Shown one piece after another: positions 17,322-25,975 of a stretch of 64,000 nucleotides of DNA. Each line of letters opens with the position of its first letter. Positions within the stretch are counted from its first letter, which is position 1. Made by a program: the position numbers and the translations under genes. The stretch is taken from the NCBI GenBank assembly GCA_902787685.1, contig CADAHH010000005.1, positions 62,001 to 126,000 on the forward strand, written 5' to 3'. Under the pieces are notes generated by a model. The model was not told where the DNA came from. It searched no databases and worked only from the letters and a program-made list of their open reading frames with translations. The DNA comes from an uncultured Eubacteriales bacterium (lineage in GTDB: Bacteria; Bacillota; Clostridia; TANB77; CAG-508).

Positions 17322-17609
17322 TTATTGCACAACTTTAGGCAACTTATACATATTCTGCTGAATTCCTTGTCCATTGAAAAGTAAAGCAGCTGTATCTTCA
17401 AATTCTTTAACTTCATCTTTTCTAAATCTATTTTTTGATTCATTAATTCCTATTGTAATATCTAAATCTTCAACAGGAGCATTTTTTATTACATTTGAAA
17501 AATCAATAATCTCCTGAAAGTTTTCTAAATAATCTTGTATTTCTTCCTCTTTTAATTCTAAGCTTGATAAATCAGCAATGTGTAATAATTCTTTTTCTGA
17601 TACTGACAT
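17322..17609 (-). CDS. gatC: Asp-tRNA(Asn)/Glu-tRNA(Gln) amidotransferase subunit C
   Basis: A 95-residue protein that stabilises the GatA-GatB complex. It starts MSVSEKELLHIADLSSLELK and has the family's helical pattern (LENFQEIIDFSNVI...VEDLDIT) and acidic middle. An AGGAGGA site precedes it. It is followed, after a 130-base gap and the toxin-like locus, by gatA. C-terminus MYKLPKVVQ is normal for GatC. Confidence 0.92.
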   Translation of the reverse strand: MSVSEKELLHIADLSSLELKEEEIQDYLENFQEIIDFSNVIKNAPVEDLDITIGINESKNRFRKDEVKEFEDTAALLFNGQGIQQNMYKLPKVVQ

Positions 17610-17626
17610 GATTTCCTCCTATTTTT

Positions 17627-18619
17627 TTATTTTACCTCATTTACACAACTTCCTGTTTCAAATATATCTTTTATATTTTGACATGTGTCTTGTGCGATTT
17701 TATTTAATGCTTCTCTTGTGAAAAAAGCTTGATGTGATGTAATTATAACATTTGGCATAGATAAAAGCACTGATAGATTTTGATCTCTTTTATATTCCAT
17801 TGACATATCATTTAAGAAATATTCTGATTCTTCATCATATACATCTAATCCAGCTCCACTTATTTTTCCATTCTCTAAACCTTTTATTAAGCTTGCACTA
17901 TCTACAAGTTTTCCTCTACTTGTATTAATAATAATTACACCTTTTTTCATTTTATTAATTGTTTCATCATTAATAATATCCTCATTTTCTTTTGTTAATG
18001 GACAATGGATTGATATTATATCTGATTTAGCAAGTAAAGTATCTAATGTAACATATTTAAAGCCAATTTGAGCTTCTGCTTCTTTATCTTCATAAACATC
18101 ATATGCAATTACATTAGCTCCAAAACCTTTCATAATTTTACAAAATACTTTTCCGATTTTTCCAGTCCCCATAACTCCAACTGTTTTTCCATAAATATCA
18201 AATCCAAGTAATCCATTTAATGTAAAATTATATTTTTTTGTTCTTTGATATGCTTTATATATTTTTCTATTAATTTCTAATAATAAAGCTGTAGCATGTT
18301 CTGCAACTGCATTTGGAGAATACGCAGGTACTCTTACTGCTTTTATATTTTCATCTAATGCTTTTACATTAACATTATTAAATCCTGCACATCTTAATGC
18401 AATCAATTTTACATTGTTTTCTTTTAAAATTTTAATTGTTTCTTTGTCAACAACATCATTTACAAAAACACAAACAACATCATATCCTTTAGCAAGTGGT
18501 GCTGTTTCTGAATTAAGTTGTGAATCTAAATATGTAATTTCATAATTATATTTTTTATTATATTTATCAAATATTTTTTTGTCATATTCTTTTGTACTAA
18601 AAAAAGCTATTTTTATCAT
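17627..18619 (-). CDS. D-2-hydroxyacid dehydrogenase (D-lactate dehydrogenase-like)
   Basis: A 330-residue NAD-dependent enzyme. The nucleotide-binding loop is VGVMGTGKIGKVF, and the catalytic residues lie in NTSRGKLVD (Arg), GLDVYDEESEYF (Asp/Glu region) and SHQAFFTREAL (His). SPNAVAEHATALLLEINRKI is the conserved helix of fermentative D-lactate dehydrogenases (LdhA type). It reduces pyruvate or a related 2-keto acid with NADH. It is 18 bases upstream of gatC and may be cotranscribed; exact substrate inferred. Confidence 0.88.
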   Translation of the reverse strand: MIKIAFFSTKEYDKKIFDKYNKKYNYEITYLDSQLNSETAPLAKGYDVVCVFVNDVVDKETIKILKENNVKLIALRCAGFNNVNVKALDENIKAVRVPAYSPNAVAEHATALLLEINRKIYKAYQRTKKYNFTLNGLLGFDIYGKTVGVMGTGKIGKVFCKIMKGFGANVIAYDVYEDKEAEAQIGFKYVTLDTLLAKSDIISIHCPLTKENEDIINDETINKMKKGVIIINTSRGKLVDSASLIKGLENGKISGAGLDVYDEESEYFLNDMSMEYKRDQNLSVLLSMPNVIITSHQAFFTREALNKIAQDTCQNIKDIFETGSCVNEVK

Positions 18620-18700
18620 TTTAAATCCCCCTACATTCCATAAAGTGTGAAATTAGATATGTATAAAATCTAATATTTTTTCATTTTTTACTTCTCATTT

Positions 18701-19627
18701 CTATCTTTCAAATAATTTTACTATTCCCTCTGCATCTAATCCATAATAATGTAACAATTCTTTTGCACTTGCAGACCTTCCAAAATGATCTTTTATTCCT
18801 ATGCGTTCTAATTTAGCTGGATATTTAGATGTTAATACTTCTGCAATTGCAGAACCAAGTCCACCTAATATGTTATGATCTTCAATTGAAATTAATCTTT
18901 TGGTTTCTTTTGCGCATTTAATAATCATTTCTTCATCTATTGGCTTAATTGTATGAACATCAATTACTCTAACATTTATTCCTTTTTCTGATAAAATTTC
19001 TTGTGCTTTTATAGCTTCTGCAACAACATCTCCAGATGCAAATAAGCACGCATCAGTTCCCTCTCCAATTTGAACCATTTTTCCTATTTCAAATTTTTGG
19101 GTTTCTTCATATATTACAGGTGTAGCAAGACGAGAAAGTCTTATATATACAGGACCTTTTATTTTGTATGCTTCTTCAACAGCCCATCTTGTTTGAGTAT
19201 CATCTGAAGGAGAAATTACTGTCATATTTGGAATAACTCTCATTAATGCTAAATCTTCAAGCATTTGATGTGTTGCTCCATCTTCTCCAACTGTAATTCC
19301 GGCATGAGTTGCACATATCTTAACATTTAAATTTGGGTAACATACACTATTTCTAATTTGGTCATAGGCTCTTCCTGCTGCAAACATTGCAAATGTACTA
19401 ACATATGGAACCTTTCCACAAGTTGCCATACCGGCAGCAGTAGAAACCATATCTGCTTCTGCAATTCCCATATCAAAAAATCTGTCTGGATAACTTTTTG
19501 CAAATATAGAAGTTTTAGTTGCACCTGCTAAATCTGCATCAAATACAACAATATCTTTGTATTTACCTCCTAATTCTTCTAGTTTTTCTCCATAACTTTG
19601 ACGAGTTGCAATTTTCTCATCTTTCAT
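18701..19627 (-). CDS. Transketolase, C-terminal (pyrimidine-binding) half
   Basis: A 308-residue protein that matches the second half of transketolase. TRQSYGEKLEELG opens it, followed by FDMGIAEADMVSTAAGMA (the catalytic Glu region), FAMFAAGRAYDQIRNSVCYP, THAGITVGEDGATHQ and the C-terminal domain to YGLDAEGIVKLF. Many anaerobes split transketolase into two adjacent subunit genes. The N-terminal half, which binds the ThDP diphosphate, is not next to this gene: upstream there is an R1 repeat and then the DUF5662-like gene. It should need a partner encoded elsewhere. Confidence 0.92.
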   Translation of the reverse strand: MKDEKIATRQSYGEKLEELGGKYKDIVVFDADLAGATKTSIFAKSYPDRFFDMGIAEADMVSTAAGMATCGKVPYVSTFAMFAAGRAYDQIRNSVCYPNLNVKICATHAGITVGEDGATHQMLEDLALMRVIPNMTVISPSDDTQTRWAVEEAYKIKGPVYIRLSRLATPVIYEETQKFEIGKMVQIGEGTDACLFASGDVVAEAIKAQEILSEKGINVRVIDVHTIKPIDEEMIIKCAKETKRLISIEDHNILGGLGSAIAEVLTSKYPAKLERIGIKDHFGRSASAKELLHYYGLDAEGIVKLFER

Positions 19628-19691
19628 AACACACTACCTCCATTTTTTATTTTTATAATATATAGCAAAATAATATTAAACCTGTCTTTAT

Positions 19692-19814
19692 GGTTGGAAA
19701 AGAATTAAATTTTGGCAAGGCAAAATTTTGTGCAAAAAGCGGAGCATACTTTGTGTATGTGAGCATTTTTAAACAAAATTTTAACACAGCCAAAATTGTA
19801 ATTATTTTTCAACC
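19692..19814. repeat. R1 element, copy c (full length)
   Basis: Ends GGTTGGAAAAGAATTAAATT and the complement ATTATTTTTCAACC. The inner pair is GGCAAAATTTTGTG and CAAAATTTTAACACAGCC. The central hairpin is CATAC-tttgt-GTATG (19745-19759), the same place and shape as in copy a but with different paired bases. Its right end supplies the last codons and the TAA stop of the gene at 19802. Confidence 0.8.
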
Positions 19815-20407
19815 ACTTGCCATTGGCCGTGAAACACATATTTATACTCTCTAGTATCATCTATGCAATATTTTTTATATTGTTCTTTTAAATGTTTTTT
19901 TGTTAAAACCTTATCAATTCCGTTATCTTTAATTTCTGTAATAACAGCTGACAAAAAATTTTCAACTTTAGGATTCAAAATAATCCTTGTTTTTTCAATT
20001 TGCCAATAATCATATTCAGATGAATTTGTCCAATCTTTACCATTATATGTAATACTTGCAGATAGTTTATCACAAAGCATTTCTATAACATATTTATATG
20101 GAATTACAGGTGCTACCTGTGGTGCACTTAAATCTACCCAATATGAATCATGGTGTTTATTTCTTCCTTTATGATGCAACCAAGATAAAGAATATCCTTT
20201 ATCTTTTTTACAGAATTCTATAGGAGTTACTTTTCCATCATAATACTTTATGCTTTCAAAAAACTCTTCAGGAGAAAACTTAGACATATCATGCATTAAC
20301 CCTCTAATTGGCATTCCTAATTTACAACAGAATTTAAAAACTAACCATTTATGTTTGGTAACAAGTATTGTATGTTTTACTGCATTTTTTATAAGATTCA
20401 TTGACAT
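19802..20407 (-). CDS. DUF5662-family protein
   Basis: A 201-residue soluble protein with HDMSKFSPEEFFESIKYY near residue 40 and WLHHKGRNKHHDSYW near residue 77. These His/Asp-rich motifs resemble an HD-like metal site and match the DUF5662 family common in gut Firmicutes, as far as I recall it. Function is not established. The last residues (QWQVVEK) and stop codon come from an R1 repeat, so the natural C-terminus may have been changed. Standing alone, upstream of the transketolase half. Confidence 0.75.
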   Translation of the reverse strand: MSMNLIKNAVKHTILVTKHKWLVFKFCCKLGMPIRGLMHDMSKFSPEEFFESIKYYDGKVTPIEFCKKDKGYSLSWLHHKGRNKHHDSYWVDLSAPQVAPVIPYKYVIEMLCDKLSASITYNGKDWTNSSEYDYWQIEKTRIILNPKVENFLSAVITEIKDNGIDKVLTKKHLKEQYKKYCIDDTREYKYVFHGQWQVVEK

Positions 20408-20471
20408 TTTGGTTCCTCTTTTCTAATTCTCTATGTATTAAACCATAAAAATCAAAATTTCGCAATGGTTT

Positions 20472-20500
20472 TTGACTTTTTTCTAGCAAAATGATATAAT
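20472..20500 (+). promoter_or_regulatory. Consensus promoter of smpB
   Basis: TTGACT (20472-20477), 17 bases, TATAAT (20495-20500). Transcription would begin near 20507 and include the whole R2 element (20527-20724) as a leader of about 250 bases before the smpB start. Confidence 0.75.
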
Positions 20501-20526
20501 TTTATTACATTGTTTGAATTAAACAA

Positions 20527-20724
20527 CAATTAGAGTTATATTTATAATTTATTCAATTTCTCGGCTCAATACGGTCTCTAGAGAGAGTAAATTTTAATAA
20601 ACCGAGCCTCTCACTGCTCTTGCTTCGCAAGCCAGCGCTTCCTCAGTTTATTAAAACTAACTCTCTCTGACACGACCTCCAATCACATTCGAAATTTCAT
20701 AAATTATAAATATAACTCTAATTG
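20527..20724. repeat. R2 element, copy a: conserved core with locus-specific complementary arms
   Basis: Outer arms 20527-20552 and 20699-20724 are perfect inverted repeats of 26 bases. A 2-base internal mismatch follows, then AATTTC/GAAATT. The core runs from TCGGCTCAATACGG to ACGACCTCCAATCACATTC, with an inner stem (GAGAGAGTAAATTTTAATAA against its near complement at 20648-20669) and an apical hairpin CTTGC-ttc-GCAAG. The core is almost the same as in copy b (36176-36375), but the arms share no sequence with it. It lies between the smpB promoter and ribosome site. Confidence 0.9.
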
Positions 20725-20756
20725 ATAAAAATAAAAATTTTGAAAGGGATAGACAA

Positions 20757-21212
20757 ATGGAAAATATCAAAACTATAGCTAAAAACCCAAATGCATATCA
20801 TAATTACGAAATAATAGAAAAAATCGAATGTGGTATTGTATTATATGGAACTGAAATAAAATCTATAAGAAAAGGAAAAGTAAATCTTAAAGATTCTTTT
20901 GCTAAAATTTATAATGGAGAATGTTTTGTTATAGGAATGCATATTTCTCCATATGAATTTGGAAATATATATAATAAAGATCCTTTAAGAGATAAAAAAC
21001 TATTATTAAATAAATCTGAAATAAATAAACTAATTGGAAAAGTTCAAACAAAGGGATATTCTTTAGTTCCAATTTCAATCTATTTTAAAGGAAGTCTAGT
21101 TAAATTGGAGCTTGGAATTGGTAAAGGTAAAAAGCTATATGATAAGCGAGAATCTATTGCTAAAAAAGATGCAGAGCGAAGAATGGCAATAGCATTGAAA
21201 GGAAACTATTAA
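20757..21212 (+). CDS. smpB: SsrA-binding protein SmpB
   Basis: A 151-residue small basic protein that escorts tmRNA to stalled ribosomes. Motifs: [40 protein letters not shown], the [12 protein letters not shown] loop and the C-terminal tail [20 protein letters not shown]. Complete, normal length. A GAAAGGGATA site lies upstream. It is one of the few plus-strand genes and has an unusually long leader that contains R2 copy a. No ssrA gene was seen next to it. Confidence 0.95.
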   Translation: MENIKTIAKNPNAYHNYEIIEKIECGIVLYGTEIKSIRKGKVNLKDSFAKIYNGECFVIGMHISPYEFGNIYNKDPLRDKKLLLNKSEINKLIGKVQTKGYSLVPISIYFKGSLVKLELGIGKGKKLYDKRESIAKKDAERRMAIALKGNY

Positions 21213-21229
21213 GACATTTCATTTTTCAT

Positions 21230-21257
21230 ATAATAAAAGAGTATATATACTCTTTTC
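21230..21257 (+). terminator. Candidate terminator after smpB
   Basis: A perfect 22-base palindrome, AAAAGAGTATA / TATACTCTTTT, shortly after the smpB stop. The stem is AT-rich, so it is a weak hairpin, but the position suits a terminator. Confidence 0.5.
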
Positions 21258-21281
21258 ATAATAATTAAACTATTTCTATCA

Positions 21282-21402
21282 AGAGCAAAAAGAAAGGCTA
21301 TATTGCTAGGCAAAATTTTACGCAAACACCAGAGCGTACTTTGTGTACGTTGCTGAGGACGTTTAAGTAAAATTTTAACAACGCAAGATAACCTTTTTTT
21401 CT
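21282..21402. repeat. R1 element, copy d, with different arms, at the fba 3' end
   Basis: The core matches R1 (GGCAAAATTTTACGCAAAC, the hairpin CGTAC-tttgt-GTACG at 21335-21349, TTGCTGAGG, TAAAATTTTAACA). The arms differ from copies a to c: GAGCAAAAAGAAAGGCTATA on the left against an imperfect complement AAGATAACCTTTTTTTCTC on the right. The right arm ends at the fba stop codon. Confidence 0.7.
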
Positions 21403-22332
21403 CTACGCCTTGTTGGATGAACCAAATACATCTCTAATTTTATGCTGTACTGTTTGTTTAATTAACTCTCTAGCAGGAGTTAAATATTTTCTAGGGTCAA
21501 AAGCAGATGGCTCTTCTACAAATACTTTTCTAATTCCTGCAGTTAATGCTAATCTTAAATCTGTATCAACATTTATTTTTGAAACTCCTGAAATAGAAGC
21601 AGTATGAAGTATATCATCTGGAACACCTTTTGCTCCTGGAATATCAGCTCCATATTTATTACATTGTTCAACCAATTCTGGAATAACTGTTGATGCTCCA
21701 TGTAATACTATTGGAGTATTAGGAATTCTTTCTTTTACTTGTTTTAAAATATCAAAACGAAGTTTAGCTTCTCCTTTAAATTTATATGCTCCATGACTTG
21801 TACCTATTGCAATAGCTAAAGAATCACATCCTGTTTCTTTAACAAATCTTTCAGCATCAGCTGGATCTGTGTATATTGCATCTCCTTCAGAAACATTAAC
21901 ATCATCTTCTATTCCAGCAAGTTTACCAATTTCAGCCTCTACCATAACACCTTTAGAGTGTGCATATTCAACAACTTGCTTTGTAAGTCTAGCATTTTCT
22001 TCAAAACTATATTTTGAACCATCAATCATAACAGATGTAAATCCATTATCTATACACATTTTAGCTGTTTCAAAATCTGGTCCATGATCTAAATGTATTG
22101 CAATTGGTATTTCTGGATGTTCCTCGCAAGCAGCCTCTACCATTTTCATTAAATAATTAATTCTTGCATATTTAATTGCACTTGAAGATGCTTGCAATAT
22201 TACTGGCGAATGTTCCTCAGCTGCTGCATCAACAATAGCTTGGATTATTTCCATATTATTTACATTAAATGCACCAATTGCAAACCCCTCTCTCATTGAT
22301 TTTTCAAACATATCCTTTGTTGTAACTAACAT
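21403..22332 (-). CDS. fba: Fructose-1,6-bisphosphate aldolase, class II
   Basis: A 309-residue zinc aldolase of glycolysis. MLVTTKDMFEKSMREGFAIG opens it, and GAFNVNNMEIIQAIV is the family's N-terminal motif. Zinc and catalytic residues lie in IAIHLDHGPDF, VEAEIGKLAGIEDDV, IGTSHGAYKF and VLHGASTVI; the sequence ends INVDTDLRLA...PARELIKQTVQHKIRDVFGS. An AGGAGGA site precedes it. Single gene, ending at an R1 repeat. Confidence 0.96.
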   Translation of the reverse strand: MLVTTKDMFEKSMREGFAIGAFNVNNMEIIQAIVDAAAEEHSPVILQASSSAIKYARINYLMKMVEAACEEHPEIPIAIHLDHGPDFETAKMCIDNGFTSVMIDGSKYSFEENARLTKQVVEYAHSKGVMVEAEIGKLAGIEDDVNVSEGDAIYTDPADAERFVKETGCDSLAIAIGTSHGAYKFKGEAKLRFDILKQVKERIPNTPIVLHGASTVIPELVEQCNKYGADIPGAKGVPDDILHTASISGVSKINVDTDLRLALTAGIRKVFVEEPSAFDPRKYLTPARELIKQTVQHKIRDVFGSSNKA

Positions 22333-22384
22333 TATTTATTCCTCCTCTTTTTTTCTTTTATTTTATTGCAAATTAATTTATCTG

Positions 22385-23251
22385 TCAAGGATCATATACT
22401 ACTAATAAAATCAATCCAATTATTGCTATTCCTATTGCAATATATTTTTCCGTTTTTAATTTCTCTTTTAAGAAAATTCTTGATAGTATTAAAGATAAAA
22501 TACAATATGAACCTACTATAGTAGCTCCTATAGTTGAATCTGATGCCATTGCAAATACATAGAAAAATTGCCCAAGTGTTTCAAAAATTGCAGCCATTCC
22601 TTTATATTTTTCTTTTATTAATGACATTTTTTCGTTTTTAGTTGATAAATAAATCATTCCAAATATTGCAAAAATTAAAAAAGTAAATTCATAAGCAATT
22701 AAAGCTGTATCTTCATTTATAATCTCAAACTTATCTAAATACAATGCATCTAAAAATGTACCTAAACCATCTAATAAGCAATATATAATAGGTAAAAATA
22801 TTGCCAAAAAGCTTTTTTTACCGATTGTTCTATTTTCTTTTTTCTCTCTTCTATATATTAATAAAATACCTATAAAAACCAATACTATTCCTATATATAC
22901 TGGTATTGGATATTTTTCTTTAAAAAACAAAATCAGTAAAAGTGATGTTATTACACCACTGGTATTTTCAACTGGACTCATTATTGATAATTCCAGATAT
23001 TTTAGCCCTTTATACCCTATTACCATTGAAGAAATATAACATAATGATACTGGTAAATACTTTAAAATATCCATTAAATTTATTTCTACTTTTTTTACAA
23101 TCATATATATTAAGGCATAAATTCCCATTACAATTCCGACAATTATACCTGTTTTTAAATCACTATATTTATCATCTTTTTCAGAATTTCCTTTTTTATA
23201 AAATACATCTGTAATTCCCCATAATGCAAATGTAAGTAAACTAAATATCAT
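22385..23251 (-). CDS. EamA/DMT-family transporter
   Basis: A 288-residue membrane protein with about ten hydrophobic spans in two related halves. It starts MIFSLLTFALWGITDVFYKK and ends with the second-half motif GATIVGSYCILSLILSRIFLKEKLKTEKYIAIGIAIIG (quoted in part). The drug/metabolite transporter superfamily moves diverse small solutes; the substrate is unknown. It is separated from the next upstream small gene by an R3 repeat. Confidence 0.85.
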   Translation of the reverse strand: MIFSLLTFALWGITDVFYKKGNSEKDDKYSDLKTGIIVGIVMGIYALIYMIVKKVEINLMDILKYLPVSLCYISSMVIGYKGLKYLELSIMSPVENTSGVITSLLLILFFKEKYPIPVYIGIVLVFIGILLIYRREKKENRTIGKKSFLAIFLPIIYCLLDGLGTFLDALYLDKFEIINEDTALIAYEFTFLIFAIFGMIYLSTKNEKMSLIKEKYKGMAAIFETLGQFFYVFAMASDSTIGATIVGSYCILSLILSRIFLKEKLKTEKYIAIGIAIIGLILLVVYDP

Positions 23252-23269
23252 ATTATTCTTCCTTTCATT

Positions 23270-23464
23270 TTTTCATTTTGGGATGGTCCTTTTTTGACAC
23301 TGCTTCATTAGAAAGAACTAATCCGCGTCAGCATTTCGTTTTTAAAATCCGTATGGTGGGTATCCCTAAAGGGGGTACCATAGGATTTTAAAAATGATAT
23401 GCGGCTAAACAGGATTAGTTCTTTACATTAAATTGTCAAAAAAGGACCATCCCTAAATGAAAAA
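23270..23464. repeat. R3 element, copy a
   Basis: Outer arms: TTTTCATTTTGGGATGGTCC...TTTTTTGACA on the left and its close complement TGTCAAAAAAGGACCATCCC...AAATGAAAAA on the right. The inner pair AAAGAACTAATCC (23312-23324) and GGATTAGTTCTTT (23412-23424) is perfect. The core is a long hairpin with apex GGTATCCC-taaa-GGGGGTACC. Related copies are at 25778-25975 (reversed) and 38576-38719. The right arm touches the stop codon of the small gene at 23466. Confidence 0.85.
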
Positions 23465-23465
23465 A

Positions 23466-23636
23466 TTACAAAATTATTACTGCACCTATTATTGCGAAAA
23501 TAAATCCTAGTATTTTTATTCCTGCAGTTGCTTGGTTTTGGTCACCAAATCCAAACCATTTCTCACTTAAAAGTCTAGCATCATATATAAAAATTACACC
23601 TATTAAAACTATAATTAATGCAATTAATTTTAACAT
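23466..23636 (-). CDS. Small two-span membrane protein
   Basis: 56 residues: an N-terminal hydrophobic span (MLKLIALIIVLIGVIFIY), a middle loop DARLLSEKWFGFGDQNQATA and a second span (ILGFIFAIIGAVIIL). A GGAGTAAAAA site lies before the ATG. I have the impression that similar small proteins occur in other clostridia, but cannot name a family. Good reading frame, site and hydrophobic design make it a likely real gene. Confidence 0.7.
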   Translation of the reverse strand: MLKLIALIIVLIGVIFIYDARLLSEKWFGFGDQNQATAGIKILGFIFAIIGAVIIL

Positions 23637-23651
23637 TTTTTACTCCTTCTG

Positions 23652-23715
23652 TGTCAAAATTCTCCGGTACTAATGACAACATTCATGTCAAAATTTTCCG
23701 GTACCTGTGACAACA
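23652..23715. repeat. Two tandem copies of a 29-30 base unit
   Basis: TGTCAAAATTCTCCGGTAC...TGACAACA (from 23652) and TGTCAAAATTTTCCGGTAC...TGACAACA (from 23686), spaced 34 bases. Each unit starts TGTCA and ends TGACA and so can form a small hairpin. They lie between recG and the small membrane gene. Confidence 0.65.
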
Positions 23716-25762
23716 CTATATCTCAATCTTCCCTGTAAACTTTGTTTTTATCAAGTTATTTAATCTTAAATTTTTTTCTTGTTCTAACTTTGGATCTTCT
23801 GTAATTATTTGATTTGAAAGCCTTTGTACTCTTTTTAAAACATCTATATCTTCAAAAAGGTTTGCAATTTTCATCTCAGGAATTCCGGTGCTGAGCTGTT
23901 CCAAAGAAATCTCCTGAGCCTCTTAATTCTAAGTCCTTTTCAGAAATTATAAATCCATCATTTGTTTGGCACATTATTTTCATTCTTTCTTGAACAACTT
24001 TTCCTCTTCCTTCAAATTTTAAAATGCAGTAAGATTGATATTCTCCACGTCCTACTCTTCCTCTTAACTGATGAAGTTGAGCTAACCCAAATCTTTCAGC
24101 ATTTTCTATTACCATAATATTGGCATTGGGAACATCTACTCCTACTTCTATGACTGTTGTAGAAATTAGAATATCTATTTCCTTGTTTTTAAATTTTAGC
24201 ATTATTTCATCTTTTTCTTTTGGTTTCATTTTTCCATGTAAAAATTCTACTCTAAATTGTGGAAATGTTTCTTTTTGTAATTTTTCTGCAAGCTCTGTAA
24301 CAGATTTTAAATCCATTTCTTCATTTTCTTCTACTAATGGGCATACAATATAACATTGTCTTCCTTGCTTAATTTGTTTCGTAATAAATGCATTTATTCT
24401 GTTTTCCATATCTTTTCCAACTGCAAATGTATCTATTTTTTTTCTATTTGGAGGAAGCTCATCAATAATTGATATATCCAAATCTCCATATAGAATTAAT
24501 GCTAAAGTTCTTGGAATTGGTGTTGCTGACATTACTAGTACATCTGGATTATTTCCTTTTGCTGAAATTTTAGCTCTTTGCTTAACACCAAACCTATGTT
24601 GCTCATCTGTAACAACAAGTCCTAAATTTTTAAATTCCACATCATCTTCAAGCATTGCATGTGTTCCAATTAAAATATCTATCTCACCATTCTTAAGTCT
24701 TTCTTTTAATTCTTGTTTTTTCTTTTTTGTAATTGCAGATATTAAAAGCTCTATTCTTATTCCAAATTGATTTAAGGTTTTTTGGAAATTTTCAAAATGT
24801 TGTGTAGCTAAAATTGCAGTTGGTGCTAAAATTGCGGCTTGATATCCAGATTTTACAGCTTTGTATGCAGCAATTTCAGAAACTATAGTTTTTCCTGATC
24901 CAACATCTCCTTGTAATAGCCTATTCATAGGCTTTGAACTTTCCATATCTAAATCTATTTCTTCCAAAACTCTAAGTTGAGCTTTAGTTAGTTTAAATGG
25001 CAATGTGTTTATAACATCACTCATTTTTACATTTTTGTCAAATTCTATTCCTTGTTCATCATTTTTATAATTTTCTTTTATTTTTAAAAGAGCTAATTGA
25101 AAACTTAATAGTTCTTCAAAAACTAATCTATATCTTGCTTTAATAAAATCTTGCTTATTATCTGGAAAATGAACTTTTTTCATAGCATTATTTATATCCA
25201 TAAGCTTATATTGTTCTAAAATATAAGCTGGCAAAGTTTCTTCTAAATTTCCAAAAGCTTCATTTACTCCATTTTCAATTATCTTTCTAATTGTATTTTG
25301 TGAAATACCATATGTTAAAGGATAAATTGGAATAATCTTTCCTGTATTTTTGTTTTCTCCAGATTCATCAAAAATTGGAGATTTCATTTCATACCTTCCA
25401 AGTTTGATTTCCACTTTTCCATAAAAATTGTATGTATGACCTATTTTTATAACATTTTTTAAATAGCTTTGATTATACCAAACTATAGTACAAGGCGTTT
25501 CACCATCACGAATAATCAGCTTATACATCTTAAGCCTTCTTGCAAAAATCTCTTGAACTTTTGTAATTGCAACACCTTTAATTAGAGCATCTTCTCCATC
25601 TATACAATCAGAAAGTCTTTTTGCTATTCCTCTATCTTCATAATTTCTAGGAAAATATGATATTAAATCTTGCAAAGTGTTTATATTCAATTTATTCAAC
25701 AATTTAACTCTTGTTGGTCCAACATTCTTAACATATTGAACTGGCTTGTTTAAATCTATCAT
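23716..25762 (-). pseudogene. recG: ATP-dependent DNA helicase RecG, frameshifted near the 3' end
   Basis: Branch-migration helicase. The start is the ATG at 25762 (AAGGAG site). The order is the wedge/OB domain, Walker A GDVGSGKTIVSEIAAYKA, DEQHRFGVKQRAK, SATPIPRT, and motif VI in QLRGRVGRGEYQSYC. The first frame ends GDFFGTAQHRNS at 23876. The expected continuation GIPEMKIANLFEDIDVLKRV is in the adjacent frame down to 23716. Removing one C from the CC at about 23886-23887 restores a full RecG of roughly 680 residues. As written, the C-terminal region (with the TRG-type helical hairpin) is lost. Either a real lesion or an assembly error. Confidence 0.88.
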
Positions 25763-25777
25763 CCCTGCTCCTTTTTT

Positions 25778-25975
25778 CATTGAAGGATGGTCCTTTTTTG
25801 AAAATTTAATGTTAAGAACTAATCCTGTTTAACCGCACATCATTTTTTAAAATCCTATGGTACCCCCTTTAGGGATACCCACCATACGGATTTTAAAAAA
25901 TGAAATGCTGACGCGGATTAGTTCTTTTCTATAAAATAATTTTTTCAAAAAAGGACCTTTCTCACATGAAAAAAT
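25778..25975. repeat. R3 element, copy b, reverse orientation
   Basis: Same core as copy a but inverted: CTGTTTAACCGCACATCATT on the left and GAAATGCTGACGCGGATTAG on the right, with the GTACCCCC-ttta-GGGATACC apex. The inner arms are AAGAACTAATCC and GGATTAGTTCTT. The outer arms GGATGGTCCTTTTTTGAAAA and TTTTTTCAAAAAAGGACC are less perfect. It fills the gap between the recG start and the phosphoesterase stop, so it separates two same-strand genes. Confidence 0.85.

Noticed and set aside
20527..20724. R2 as an ordinary Rho-independent terminator
   Set aside because: The stem is long and AT-rich, has no U tract at the end, and in copy a lies between a promoter and the start codon of the same gene.
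23876..23904. Programmed frameshift in recG
   Set aside because: The junction CACCGGAATTCC is not a slippery sequence, and no stimulatory stem or internal ribosome site is visible. A lesion or sequencing error is more likely.
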